This document shows, piece after piece, positions 16,500 to 24,304 of a stretch of 64,000 nt of DNA. Position 1 is the first letter of the stretch. Each line of letters begins with the position of its first letter. Where the stretch lies: the NCBI RefSeq assembly GCF_900167535.1, contig NZ_FUYE01000008.1:1-64000 (forward strand), read 5' to 3'. This DNA is from Prosthecobacter debontii. Its GTDB lineage: Bacteria > Verrucomicrobiota > Verrucomicrobiia > Verrucomicrobiales > Verrucomicrobiaceae. The position numbers and the translations under genes are program-made. A model generated the notes under the pieces. It searched no databases, had not been told where the DNA came from, and saw only the letters and a program-made list of their open reading frames with translations.

Positions 16500-17098
16500 G
16501 TGGCATTCCGGAGGTCTCGAACCTCTGTGCACTGGGATGAATGGAGCCTAACTGGATGGTTGTTTTTTGCCAACCGATAAAGCACGTGCGGTCGCAGCGG
16601 GTGGTTTTCCTCCAGGGCGGGATGCAGAAAGTCGTCGCAAGGATCGTGGGTGAAACCGAGACGTTCCATGAGGCGGCGGGAACGGTGATTGAGGACAGCG
16701 GTGAAGGAGACGAGCTGATTCAGGCGACGTTGATGGAATGCATCATGAATGGCCTGCTGAGCCGCAGCATAGGCGATGCTACGGCCCCAGTAAGCACGAT
16801 GAAGGCGCCAGCCGATCTCGATACAAGGAGTGAAGTGAGCGGTAAACTTGGGCTCGGACAATCCGGTGAATCCAGCGAATTGCCCCTCCACCTCGACGGC
16901 CCACAGTCCCCACCCGCGTTGAGCGATGCCGTCACGAAAACGCTCGAAAGTGGCCCGAGATTCTTCCTCCGTCAGAAGACGAGGAAAGTACTGCATGACT
17001 TCTGGATCAGCGTTCATGGCTGCAAAGGGGACGAAGTCCTCCTCGCGCCATGAACGGAGCTTGACGGAAGGTGTCATGGAAGAATGAACGCTGAGCAT
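16337..17098 (-). CDS. GNAT acetyltransferase (RimJ/RimL type) with odd C-terminal extension
   Basis: Residues 8-180 are a RimJ/RimL-like GNAT domain: VKLRSWREEDF at the start, a GWRLHRAYWGRSIAYAA segment with the acetyl-CoA-binding region near 97-113, and NHRSRRLMERLGF near 137. The enzyme would acetylate an amine, often a protein N-terminus or an antibiotic. The domain ends near residue 180 (about position 16558), yet no stop codon occurs until 16337, so 73 further residues are read antisense to the end of the M20 gene. That tail shows no domain and may come from a lost stop codon. ATG 17077 is an alternative start. Confidence 0.75.
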   Translation of the reverse strand: MLSVHSSMTPSVKLRSWREEDFVPFAAMNADPEVMQYFPRLLTEEESRATFERFRDGIAQRGWGLWAVEVEGQFAGFTGLSEPKFTAHFTPCIEIGWRLHRAYWGRSIAYAAAQQAIHDAFHQRRLNQLVSFTAVLNHRSRRLMERLGFTHDPCDDFLHPALEENHPLRPHVLYRLAKNNHPVRLHSSQCTEVRDLRNATYPCSPISARMFITALGTKEPGSTYSGSLLPSALRSEQCALPPAGPMASSVGAR

Positions 17099-17107
17099 GC
17101 CTAGGCA

Positions 17108-17461
17108 TCACCTCAAACGGTTGCCACAATGTGGGCAATGGTAGCTTTTGCCGAACCAGTCGTTTGAACGGGAACGTTTGTCACAGGTGCTACAGAAATA
17201 GGTATTACGGATGGTCAAAAAAATGATGCCGGCGACGAGGACCATCCACACCGGAATACTGAGATACTGCTTCCAGCTTATCAGGAGCAGAATGACGACC
17301 CCGATAAAAATGACTCCGGCGGCAATGGCCCAACGATCAAACCACTTTTTCTTCTCCTGGGGTGTCGGGCGTGAACGAACGTGAAGTGTCGACCCAAGGG
17401 CAAGAATACCCCAGACAATGGCAAAGGCTATGAAGAGGATCGCGTCGGGGTCGTTTTTCAT
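17108..17461 (-). CDS. small membrane protein with C-terminal zinc ribbon
   Basis: This 117-residue product has three hydrophobic segments (about 8-26, 46-64 and 69-86) and ends with a zinc-ribbon motif: CSTC near residue 92 and CPHC near 110, spaced 16 residues apart. The tail is basic (KRSRSNDWFGK). I do not recognise a named family. Genes with this layout are seen as conserved hypothetical membrane proteins; the ribbon may bind zinc and a partner protein or RNA on the cytoplasmic side. It starts just upstream of a gap before EF-P and is on the same strand as the GNAT gene 10 bases downstream. Confidence 0.65.
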   Translation of the reverse strand: MKNDPDAILFIAFAIVWGILALGSTLHVRSRPTPQEKKKWFDRWAIAAGVIFIGVVILLLISWKQYLSIPVWMVLVAGIIFLTIRNTYFCSTCDKRSRSNDWFGKSYHCPHCGNRLR

Positions 17462-17666
17462 AAGCTAAACGGTACGTTAAGCGGATATCGGTGCAATTCT
17501 TTGATGCATGGCGATGCAGTAAAAGCGTTTCATGAACTCATCGGGGATGACGCGATTTTTTGGCTTACGTCTTGTCTAAATAAGCGAGTCCCAAAGCGCG
17601 ATTGAATCGATTCCACACGGTGGTTTTGCTGCTTGCTGATGGGAGAATGGCTTCAGTAAATCCCAC

Positions 17667-17697
17667 AAAAAAAAGCCCCGGCTTGTGACCGGGACTT
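17667..17697 (-). terminator. Rho-independent terminator of the EF-P gene
   Basis: On the minus strand AGTCCCGG and CCGGGGCT pair around a TCACAAG loop, then a run of eight T follows. It lies about 40 bases past the EF-P stop codon. Confidence 0.88.
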
Positions 17698-17733
17698 GGA
17701 GAGGTTTTGAATGGGGTTAGGCGAGCGAACGAA

Positions 17734-18300
17734 TTAGTTCGCGCGGCCCAGGTAGCTGTTGTCTTCCGTCTTGACGCTGATCTTGTCACCAGGGCCAATG
17801 AAAAGAGGCACCTGAACGATCAGACCGGTTTCCAGAGTGGCTGCCTTGTAAACGTTGTTGGCGGAGTCGCCCTTCACACCTTCAGGGGACTCGGTCACTT
17901 CCATGACCACGGATGGTGGCAGTTCGATGCCGACGACCACATCGTCAGCGAACTGAACAGTGTATTTCTGACCTTCGATGAGGTAGTCCTTGGCGTTCTT
18001 CACCTGACTCTCCATGAGGATCACGTCCTCAAAGGTTTCAGGGTGCATGAAGTGATAATCTTCGCCGTCCTTGTAGCTATACTCATGCGGCTCACGGTTC
18101 AGGTTCACGGACTCCAGAGACTCGTTGGAAGTCATGCGCAGGTTATAAACCTTGCCGGTGCTGAGCGTGCGGATGGACATCTGCACATAGGACGCCATAC
18201 GCGGAGGCGTCTTGAGTTCGAAATCGGACACAGTGCAGACTTCGTTGTTGTAACGAACCGCGTGCCCCTTGCGGAGGTTGATGACTGGGGTAGATGCCAT
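17734..18300 (-). CDS. efp: elongation factor P, with Arg at the modification-site position
   Basis: EF-P binds between the P and E sites of the ribosome and relieves stalling at polyproline. The 188-residue length, three beta-barrel layout and the C-terminal KISVKTEDNSYLGRA are typical. At the tip of domain I, where most EF-P carry a lysine that is beta-lysylated, this protein reads LKTPPRMAS with Arg34. That resembles the rhamnosylated Arg of EarP-type EF-P or the YeiP (EfpL) tip more than the Lys type. The frame extends upstream, but the ATG at 18300 (MASTPVINLRKG) is the correct family start; it follows a C/T-rich leader. Confidence 0.9.
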   Translation of the reverse strand: MASTPVINLRKGHAVRYNNEVCTVSDFELKTPPRMASYVQMSIRTLSTGKVYNLRMTSNESLESVNLNREPHEYSYKDGEDYHFMHPETFEDVILMESQVKNAKDYLIEGQKYTVQFADDVVVGIELPPSVVMEVTESPEGVKGDSANNVYKAATLETGLIVQVPLFIGPGDKISVKTEDNSYLGRAN

Positions 18301-18530
18301 AGAGAGCGAGGGTTTTAGGCGTAAATGCGGGAAAAGCAAGGATGGATTCGCTCGCAAGGCAAGGTCTGGCGGTCGGAATGGTGGCCCCAAATTGCCGCTC
18401 CGAGAGCCCAACCCGCAGCCCAAGACCGTTTCTGTTCTGTTGGACTCAGGATCAAGCTAGGAGACTTTAGAAAGGCTAAAATATGCAAAAATCCATGACA
18501 GCATCCCCGACAAATCAGTAAGGTAGCTTC

Positions 18531-19394
18531 ATGAGAGTTCCCGAGTTAGGCCGTTTGGAAAAGGTATCATTGAGAGAAGCTTGGCTGACTGAAGCTCAAG
18601 ACTTTACGCCATGGCTTGCTCAAGGAAAAAACCTGGCTCTACTGGGGCAAGCCTTGGAGATGGATCTGGAGACGGAGTTCCAAGAAAAGCGGGTAGGACC
18701 GTTCCGGGCGGACATATTATGCCGAGACCGCTCGGATGACTCCTGGGTCCTGATCGAAAATCAATTGGAGCGCACCGATCATTCTCATCTTGGGCAACTT
18801 CTTACCTATGCAGCAGGCCTTTCGGCGGTGAGCATCGTCTGGATCGCTGAACGCTTTACCGATGAACATCGAGCGGCGTTGGATTGGCTGAATGAAAAGA
18901 CCCAAGAAGGGGTGAACTTCTTTGGGCTGGAGGTCGAATTATGGAGAATCGGAAATTCACCCGTAGCCCCTAAGTTCAATATCGTCAGCAAACCCAATGC
19001 CTGGACAAGGCGAGTCATTGAGGCGCGACATCCTAACAACGATAAACAGCAGTTGTGCCTCGATTTTTGGCAGCCCATTTACGATCAAGTCCAAGCGCAA
19101 GACCTTCCCCTCCAACGGGTTGCCCCCCTGCGTCGTAAAGATACGGTTTTTATGGTCGGCTGGCATACCTTTCGACTGAAGGCTTACTTCAGCACCGTTA
19201 AAAAAGAGAGCGCGGTTTGGATTTCCTGTCGTGGCCCTAAAGGGCTTGAAAACTTTGAGACACTCAAAAACCACCAATACGAGATCGAAGCAGCCTTTGG
19301 GGAGGCTTTGCAGTGGAGTCCACAGCCCCTTAAAAACTCAGGCAGCATCCTCACTACCCTCTCTCAGTATGGGGCTTCTCATAAGGAGACTTGA
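18531..19394 (+). CDS. DUF4268-containing nuclease-like protein, truncated by an in-frame TGA
   Basis: The 287-residue product starts MRVPELGRLEKVSLREAW after an AAGGT ribosome site. Residues 40-105 look like a PD-(D/E)XK-type core: an acidic residue before the strand FRADILCRD and the ENQLERTDH segment, where Glu-x-Gln replaces the usual Glu-x-Lys. The C-terminal half matches DUF4268. The frame stops at TGA 19392-19394, but the same frame then runs on for 38 codons to TAA at 19509-19511, and those residues (QEISDRLIRLYQAVKQFIEP) look like the normal family C-terminus. A recent nonsense mutation or readthrough would explain this. Function is unknown; a defence role is possible. Confidence 0.75.
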   Translation: MRVPELGRLEKVSLREAWLTEAQDFTPWLAQGKNLALLGQALEMDLETEFQEKRVGPFRADILCRDRSDDSWVLIENQLERTDHSHLGQLLTYAAGLSAVSIVWIAERFTDEHRAALDWLNEKTQEGVNFFGLEVELWRIGNSPVAPKFNIVSKPNAWTRRVIEARHPNNDKQQLCLDFWQPIYDQVQAQDLPLQRVAPLRRKDTVFMVGWHTFRLKAYFSTVKKESAVWISCRGPKGLENFETLKNHQYEIEAAFGEALQWSPQPLKNSGSILTTLSQYGASHKET

Positions 19395-19511
19395 CCTCAG
19401 CAGCAGCAAGAAATCAGCGATCGGCTCATTCGGCTCTATCAAGCCGTGAAGCAGTTCATCGAGCCCTTAGATACTTCTCACGGAGAGCCATTGGGCGAGA
19501 TTTCCGAGTAA
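19395..19511 (+). pseudogene. separated C-terminal tail of the DUF4268 gene
   Basis: After the TGA, 38 sense codons continue in frame without a start codon and end in TAA. The peptide is amphipathic and helical-looking, as expected for the end of this family. It is either dead sequence after a nonsense mutation or a readthrough product. Confidence 0.5.
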
Positions 19512-19577
19512 AGCCACGAACCTTGGAGTGAAGACAAAGCGCGAAACTTTCTTTCCCTCCCTAACCTGAATCCCGTC

Positions 19578-20138
19578 ATGTCTTCCGTCCTGCCTATTCA
19601 CATAAATTGGCCCTCGGCCATCGGCAATTACTTGCTGAACTTCAGCATGCTGGATCTAAGCGTGCTGAACTTCGTGAAGCGAAGATCGCCCGCCGAAGAG
19701 ACGGCGAAGCTGGAGCGGATGCATTTTCAGGATCGGGTGAAACGCATGCGGCAGATGGTCGAGCAAGCCCCCGATTTGCAGCCCCAGCACGCCCAGTTTC
19801 AGATCTTATTTGAGCAAATAGAAAGCCTGCGAGATTTACGGAATCTTCTCGCTCATGGCGTTCTTTCCGTCGACTTCAATATCAGCGAGAGGGAGAAGGA
19901 AGTCCGCCTCTGTTTGCGACTGCCTCGAGATATCGGCAAACCCGAGTCGGACGTGGGGCCGGGCTTGAGCTTTGAAGACCTGCTGTCTCAACTCCAGCCT
20001 CTGGCCGACCTGAACGGAGAACTCCAACAGCTGGAGGGCGGCTGTGAGGTGACAGAGCTTTCTGGTCCCACGACACCGCAGATTGCCGTTACCAGTTATC
20101 TATATAGGACAGCGCATGAGCCGACTACGGACTCCTGA
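19578..20138 (+). CDS. HEPN-motif protein of unknown function
   Basis: A 186-residue mostly helical protein. Residues 85-94 read RDLRNLLAHG, which contains R88-N-x3-H93, the Rx4-6H signature of HEPN-domain RNases and of non-catalytic HEPN proteins. The N-terminal part (NYLLNFSMLDLSVLNFVKRR) would be the first helix pair of such a bundle. It lies 66 bases after the end of the DUF4268 frame on the same strand. HEPN proteins often belong to toxin-antitoxin or antiviral systems, but no antitoxin partner is visible, so this is only a possibility. The start follows a pyrimidine-rich leader. Confidence 0.6.
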   Translation: MSSVLPIHINWPSAIGNYLLNFSMLDLSVLNFVKRRSPAEETAKLERMHFQDRVKRMRQMVEQAPDLQPQHAQFQILFEQIESLRDLRNLLAHGVLSVDFNISEREKEVRLCLRLPRDIGKPESDVGPGLSFEDLLSQLQPLADLNGELQQLEGGCEVTELSGPTTPQIAVTSYLYRTAHEPTTDS

Positions 20139-20149
20139 AAAGAAGAGCC

Positions 20150-21325
20150 TCACTTCAGCTTCCACAGCTTCTTGTCACTGCGCACATAGACCGCGCCGTG
20201 GCTGATGGCGGCGGAGCTGAGGATGGTGTCTTTGAGCTCGACGGTGTGGACGACTTCACCCTCGGGGGCAGTGGTATCCACGACCTGGAAAAAGCCGCGT
20301 TCACTGGCGATGTAGATGTATTTCCCGGCCGCCACAGGTGAGCCGCTGCTGGGGCCCTTGAGGCGGAGTTTCCACGCTTCGTCGCCGTTGGCGGTGCTGG
20401 CCTTGATGAGCACGCCTGTGTTGTTCAGCACGTAGATGGAGTCTCCGATGACCAGCGGGCTGCCCGTGCCGGGTTTCAGCCCCTCGGCTCGCCAGAGTTG
20501 AGAGGCTGCGCCTTTTTCGGGGGCCAGAGCGGTGACGCCATTGGAGGGCACGTAGATGGCCGTCTGGGTCACGGCAGAGCTCGGGATGGTAGAGGCTCCG
20601 TCGGTGTAATCCCACACGATTTCACCGGTCTGTGGATTCACGCCGGTGAGGCCCTTGCTGGATTGCAGCGCCACCACATCTTGATAGATCACGGCGCTGG
20701 TCCAGTTGGCCGCTTTCGGGCGCTCTTTCTTCCAGCGATTCTTTCCGGTCGTGACATCAATGCCGACGGCGAGGGATTCACTGTCATTCTCGCTTTGCAC
20801 GATGAGGGTATCACCCACGACCACGGGGGAGGACGACATGCCGAGGCTGTTGCTGGCGTTGGCGTAATCATAGGTTAGGCCGCGGAGCCAGAGCAGATTG
20901 CCATCGAGATCAAAGGCAAAGAGATCGTTGGACGAATACAGAGCAAACACGCGCTTGCCATCGCTGCAGGGTGTGGGGGCGGCCACGCAGGTCTTGTTGT
21001 GCGACATGGTGCGTCCCGTGGCCTTCATCACGCGTTCCCACAGCTTTTTGCCATCGGTCGCACTGAAGCAAAACACATGCAGGTTGGATTGATCGGGTCC
21101 GCTGGAGCAGGTGAGAAAGACCTTATCGCCCACGATGATGGGGCTGCTGAGGCCGCGCCCAGGCAAGTCCACACTCCAAGCAATCTCCAGATTCGGCCCA
21201 GGAGCCGCTTCCGTGGACACGGCCGAGGCGTTGGGTCCCCGGAACTGAGGCCAATCGGCGGAGAAGGACGAATGCAAAAGGGCGACTGAGGAAAGCAGGA
21301 GACTGAGAGTGAAAGAAGGCTTCAT
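20150..21325 (-). CDS. secreted PQQ-like beta-propeller protein
   Basis: The 391-residue product has a signal peptide (MKPSFTLSLLLSSVALLHSSFSA) and then repeated blades with the pattern D-G-K-x-L-W, for example SATDGKKLWERV, DLDGNLLWLRG and NGDEAWKLRL, typical of the PQQ-like/BamB-like eight-bladed fold. The DWPQFRGPN opening just after the signal is characteristic of the large family in Planctomycetes and Verrucomicrobia. No PQQ-ligand residues can be assigned, so dehydrogenase activity should not be assumed. It is the last gene of a five-gene leftward cluster with gaps of 5-40 bases. Confidence 0.85.
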   Translation of the reverse strand: MKPSFTLSLLLSSVALLHSSFSADWPQFRGPNASAVSTEAAPGPNLEIAWSVDLPGRGLSSPIIVGDKVFLTCSSGPDQSNLHVFCFSATDGKKLWERVMKATGRTMSHNKTCVAAPTPCSDGKRVFALYSSNDLFAFDLDGNLLWLRGLTYDYANASNSLGMSSSPVVVGDTLIVQSENDSESLAVGIDVTTGKNRWKKERPKAANWTSAVIYQDVVALQSSKGLTGVNPQTGEIVWDYTDGASTIPSSAVTQTAIYVPSNGVTALAPEKGAASQLWRAEGLKPGTGSPLVIGDSIYVLNNTGVLIKASTANGDEAWKLRLKGPSSGSPVAAGKYIYIASERGFFQVVDTTAPEGEVVHTVELKDTILSSAAISHGAVYVRSDKKLWKLK

Positions 21326-21356
21326 AAGATCGAAAGCGGTTAAGCAGAAAACAAAA

Positions 21357-21710
21357 TCACGAATGAAAAACCAGGGGAGCGATAAGACCTAACAAACTAA
21401 GGGTGATCAGGGTAAACGCGCCCCATTTGGCACGTACACTCAGATGCCAGCGCTCATGCGAGAGGCCCCAGTTCCAGTGGAAATAAAACAGCCCTGCGAC
21501 GCCGAGATAGATGAGGGCAACGAGAGCCCCGGGCAGTCCCGGCACCTTGGGGAAACCTTTCACTGGGATCACCGTCTCTCCGATGAGCAGAGCAAACAGC
21601 ACATACAAACTGATCACGCCCGGGATCATTTGGCCCATGAAGAATTTCGTGTATGGCCCGCCATCTGGGGGCTGAAACAGTTCCACGACAATCATGAACA
21701 GGCCTTTCAT
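21357..21710 (-). CDS. small integral membrane protein of unknown function
   Basis: This 117-residue product has about three hydrophobic segments: MIPGVISLYVLFALLIG, LPGALVALIYLGVAGLFYF, and FTLITLSLLGLIAPLVF. A short loop contains His, Trp and Glu residues (WNWGLSHERWHLS). No family is recognised. It lies 31 bases upstream of the beta-propeller gene and 24 bases downstream of the DUF1080 gene, so co-expression is likely. Confidence 0.6.
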   Translation of the reverse strand: MKGLFMIVVELFQPPDGGPYTKFFMGQMIPGVISLYVLFALLIGETVIPVKGFPKVPGLPGALVALIYLGVAGLFYFHWNWGLSHERWHLSVRAKWGAFTLITLSLLGLIAPLVFHS

Positions 21711-21734
21711 ACGCAGTGCGTGTCTCGTCTGCGG

Positions 21735-22352
21735 TTAAGGCAGTTCCTTGATCTGGATGTGGCGATACTCCATCTGACCGCGATCTCCCTCCAGACCGAT
21801 GGGGCCGGTTTCAGGGAGCTTCAGGGCTTCTTCCAGCACCTCGCCATTGCAGGTGCAGTGAGCAACGCTGTCCTTCACGATGATCTCGATCTGATTCCAA
21901 TCCTGGGCTTTGTAGTTCTTCAGGCCTTTGTAAGCCTCGGGCCCGGCCACGAGATAATCGCGGCACTGAAGCTGTGGGCGACGGATGAAGATGCCGCTGT
22001 CGGCATTGACGGAAGCGCGAAACTCCAGCTTCAGGATGAAGTTTTTCGGGAACTCCTGCACCGTGTAAATCTGCCCAGTCAGCTTATCCATCTCCTCGGG
22101 AAAGCGGATGGTGAAAACTCCGTCCTTCACCAGATACAGCCCGCCATCTGAGGCTTCGGTTTTGCCATCATGGGTCACCGCCACGGCACCCACGGCAGGG
22201 GCCTTGCGATCCACCTTTTCACGGAAGCACCACCCCGTGAGATCCTTGCCATTGAAGAGGCTGGTGAAGCCTGGCTCCGGGGTGAAGTCCTCGGCTTCAA
22301 TCGAAGGAGTGAGAGTTAGGATGAAGAGCGCTGAAAAAAGTGTTCGGATCAT
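21735..22352 (-). CDS. DUF1080 (3-keto-disaccharide hydrolase-like) secreted protein
   Basis: The 205-residue product has a signal peptide (MIRTLFSALFILTLTPSIEA) and a concanavalin-like DUF1080 domain: FTSLFNGKDLTGWCF near residue 28, ADSGIFIRRPQLQCRDY near 110 and the closing MEYRHIQIKELP. Members of this domain have been linked to cleaving 3-keto-glycosides and are very common in Planctomycetes and Verrucomicrobia. The protein is expected to act in the periplasm or outside the cell. It belongs to the leftward cluster; the next gene upstream ends 5 bases before its start. Confidence 0.85.
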   Translation of the reverse strand: MIRTLFSALFILTLTPSIEAEDFTPEPGFTSLFNGKDLTGWCFREKVDRKAPAVGAVAVTHDGKTEASDGGLYLVKDGVFTIRFPEEMDKLTGQIYTVQEFPKNFILKLEFRASVNADSGIFIRRPQLQCRDYLVAGPEAYKGLKNYKAQDWNQIEIIVKDSVAHCTCNGEVLEEALKLPETGPIGLEGDRGQMEYRHIQIKELP

Positions 22353-22357
22353 GTCGG

Positions 22358-22699
22358 TTAGGAAAGGTGGGATTTTGACGGGTTAAAAACGGACTCATCT
22401 TCGGTTGGATGAGAGGGAGTCTTGCTCGAATAAGGAGTGAGAGGAAAAACCTCCAGAAATTTGGCAAAAATAGCCGTGAAGGCTGCCAGTGAGATGAGGA
22501 GGCAGAGAATAGCCATCACCATCAAACAAACCTCGACCGATCGGTTAAGTTCACGGTCGGCAGGTCCCTCTCGCTGCAAAAGCGTGGCTAGATAAGTCAA
22601 TGGCGAAACGCTGTACATGGCGACCACGCCCAACAGCCACAATTTCAGGCCTTGAAGGCTCCAATGGATCGTCCAGCCAAAGAATCGAACGAGTTTCAT
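22358..22699 (-). CDS. small membrane protein of unknown function
   Basis: The 113-residue product starts MKLVRFFGWTIHW and has two strong hydrophobic segments (LKLWLLGVVAMYSVSPLTYLA and VCLMVMAILCLLISLAAF), followed by a polar tail rich in Ser, Pro and Lys. The longer open frame up to 22834 overlaps the neighbouring gene and is not supported. It sits between the HEAT-like secreted protein and the DUF1080 gene. Confidence 0.55.
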   Translation of the reverse strand: MKLVRFFGWTIHWSLQGLKLWLLGVVAMYSVSPLTYLATLLQREGPADRELNRSVEVCLMVMAILCLLISLAAFTAIFAKFLEVFPLTPYSSKTPSHPTEDESVFNPSKSHLS

Positions 22700-22737
22700 G
22701 AGATCATCAAAGGACGAGATGGCATGGGGAGGAAAAC

Positions 22738-23841
22738 TCACTTCGCCTCGGCAATCGCCGTGCCAGTGGCATCGCAGACGCGGAGCTGGAACTGCCACTC
22801 CACCGTCCACTGCTCCGTCTGCTCGTTTTGGCAAAGCTTCACCAAGATGGCGTTCTTGCCTTTCTTGAGCCTAACCGGAAGCTTGTATTGATCCAGTTTT
22901 GCGCCGCGATGGTATTCATCACGGGCAAAGAGTAGCTCGCCATTCAGCCACACCTTCCAGCCGTTTTTGCAGCCGAGACGGATCTGGGCATCGCGTTCTT
23001 CAGCGGAGTCAAACTCGGTGTAGGCATAACCCGTCACCTCCTTGAGCATGGTGAAGGGCTTGTTAAAGTCGATCATGCCATAGTCATCCTGGCTGGTGAA
23101 CTCCTGCCATTTCACGTCACCGGTTTTACCAGGGTAGCTGGCATCCAGCTTGATCTCCTTTTCCGGTGGGAACACGGTATCGAAACCCTTGCGCTCCACA
23201 TTGGGGAAAGGCGCGATGACCTTCCAGCTCATGAGGAAACCGAAGTGCTTGGGCAGATCCACGGGTTGGCCCAGGTCCTTCAGCTTCTTCGCCAGCGCCT
23301 TGATCTGATCTTCATCGCGCGCGCTGTTCATCGCCTGCTGATAGGCCGCCAGCGCAGCGTCTTTTTTATCCTGAGCCAGAGCTTCATCCCCTGCCTCTGT
23401 CAGCTTGGCCACGGGATGCCTGCGCAGTTCACTGCTAGGGTCTTCCAGGAGGCTCGGGGTGATCTTCTCCGCCAGCTCAGGCTCGGCGCGTTGGATGAGG
23501 TCAAAGGCCACCACCCGTGCGGTCGGGCTGTTCTTGGTATCGTCCAAAAACGCCTGCACCGCCTTCACCGGCAGCGTCTTTTGCTCCAGCGCCTTGTCCG
23601 CGATCACCCCCACCGCCGCCCGCAGCCAGTTCTCTGCCAGCGGATTCGCACCATTCATGCCCGCCAGCACCTCCGGCAGCGTTGCTGGGTCCGCCTGAGT
23701 CAGTGCCTGCCAGGCCGCTGTGGCCTTCTCATTGCCCGCCCCCTCCTTACCCACCGCACGGATCTCCTCCAGCGGAGCCTTCAGGGAATTGGCCCACACC
23801 GAGGTGGCCAGCAGGAGGAAAAGGGGCAGCAAGACTTTCAT
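22738..23841 (-). CDS. secreted protein with helical repeats and a galactose-binding-like domain
   Basis: The product of about 367 residues begins with a signal peptide (MKVLLPLFLLLATSVWA). Residues 25-200 are alanine-rich helices resembling HEAT or TPR-like repeats (TARVVAFDLIQRAEPELAEK; AALAAYQQAMNSARDEDQ). Residues 230-367 form a beta-rich domain (GYAYTEFDSAEERDAQIRLG, KVWLNGELLFARDEYHRG) like the carbohydrate-binding jelly-roll modules common in secreted Verrucomicrobial proteins. No catalytic residues are evident. It is the first gene of the leftward cluster. The upstream frame to 23904 lacks a better start than the ATG at 23841. Confidence 0.65.
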   Translation of the reverse strand: MKVLLPLFLLLATSVWANSLKAPLEEIRAVGKEGAGNEKATAAWQALTQADPATLPEVLAGMNGANPLAENWLRAAVGVIADKALEQKTLPVKAVQAFLDDTKNSPTARVVAFDLIQRAEPELAEKITPSLLEDPSSELRRHPVAKLTEAGDEALAQDKKDAALAAYQQAMNSARDEDQIKALAKKLKDLGQPVDLPKHFGFLMSWKVIAPFPNVERKGFDTVFPPEKEIKLDASYPGKTGDVKWQEFTSQDDYGMIDFNKPFTMLKEVTGYAYTEFDSAEERDAQIRLGCKNGWKVWLNGELLFARDEYHRGAKLDQYKLPVRLKKGKNAILVKLCQNEQTEQWTVEWQFQLRVCDATGTAIAEAK

Positions 23842-24304
23842 AACCGAGATCAGAAAAACGCTTCCTATCAGAACTCCGTTTCGCTGTCTCCTCGCTTTTG
23901 GCAAAAAGTCTGTCTGAGGGGTAACGTCCTCGTGCTTAGGCGGGGATGCTGGAGTGCTTTTGTTGAGTTTTGATGCCTTTTGTAGAGCTTTTGATTTTGG
24001 GCTCTTTTTCGGACGATCTTTGGTCGTCGTTCTTTGGGAATGAACCCTTGCATGGTTTTAACCGTGGCTCATGGATGGCTCAAAAAGGCTCAAGCCGTCT
24101 CCTGGCATTTCCGGCTGTGCCAGCATCCTGTCCACCCACGCTTTCCAGTGGCGATGGTCATTTCTAGAACGAGGTTTCATTTTCATATCCATCACGGGGT
24201 GGATTAAGCACGGGCAATGCAAGCGGATTGTTGGGCCGATGAGACCTCTCCAAATCGTTGTCGATGGAGTTGGTCGATGAATCTGGCTTTCCGTTCACGT
24301 AGGA
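23842..24304. other. intergenic region between divergent genes
   Basis: No gene is supported in these 460 bases. The part near 23950-24030 is T-rich with repeated CTTTTG-like runs and may hold promoters for the leftward cluster and the rightward CocE gene. A GACGATC/GTCGTC-like short hairpin lies near 24012. Nothing else was recognised. Confidence 0.4.

Noticed and set aside
17716-17722. GCCTAAC downstream of EF-P as an attC box
   Set aside because: The box is isolated and a normal terminator follows; no partner was found.
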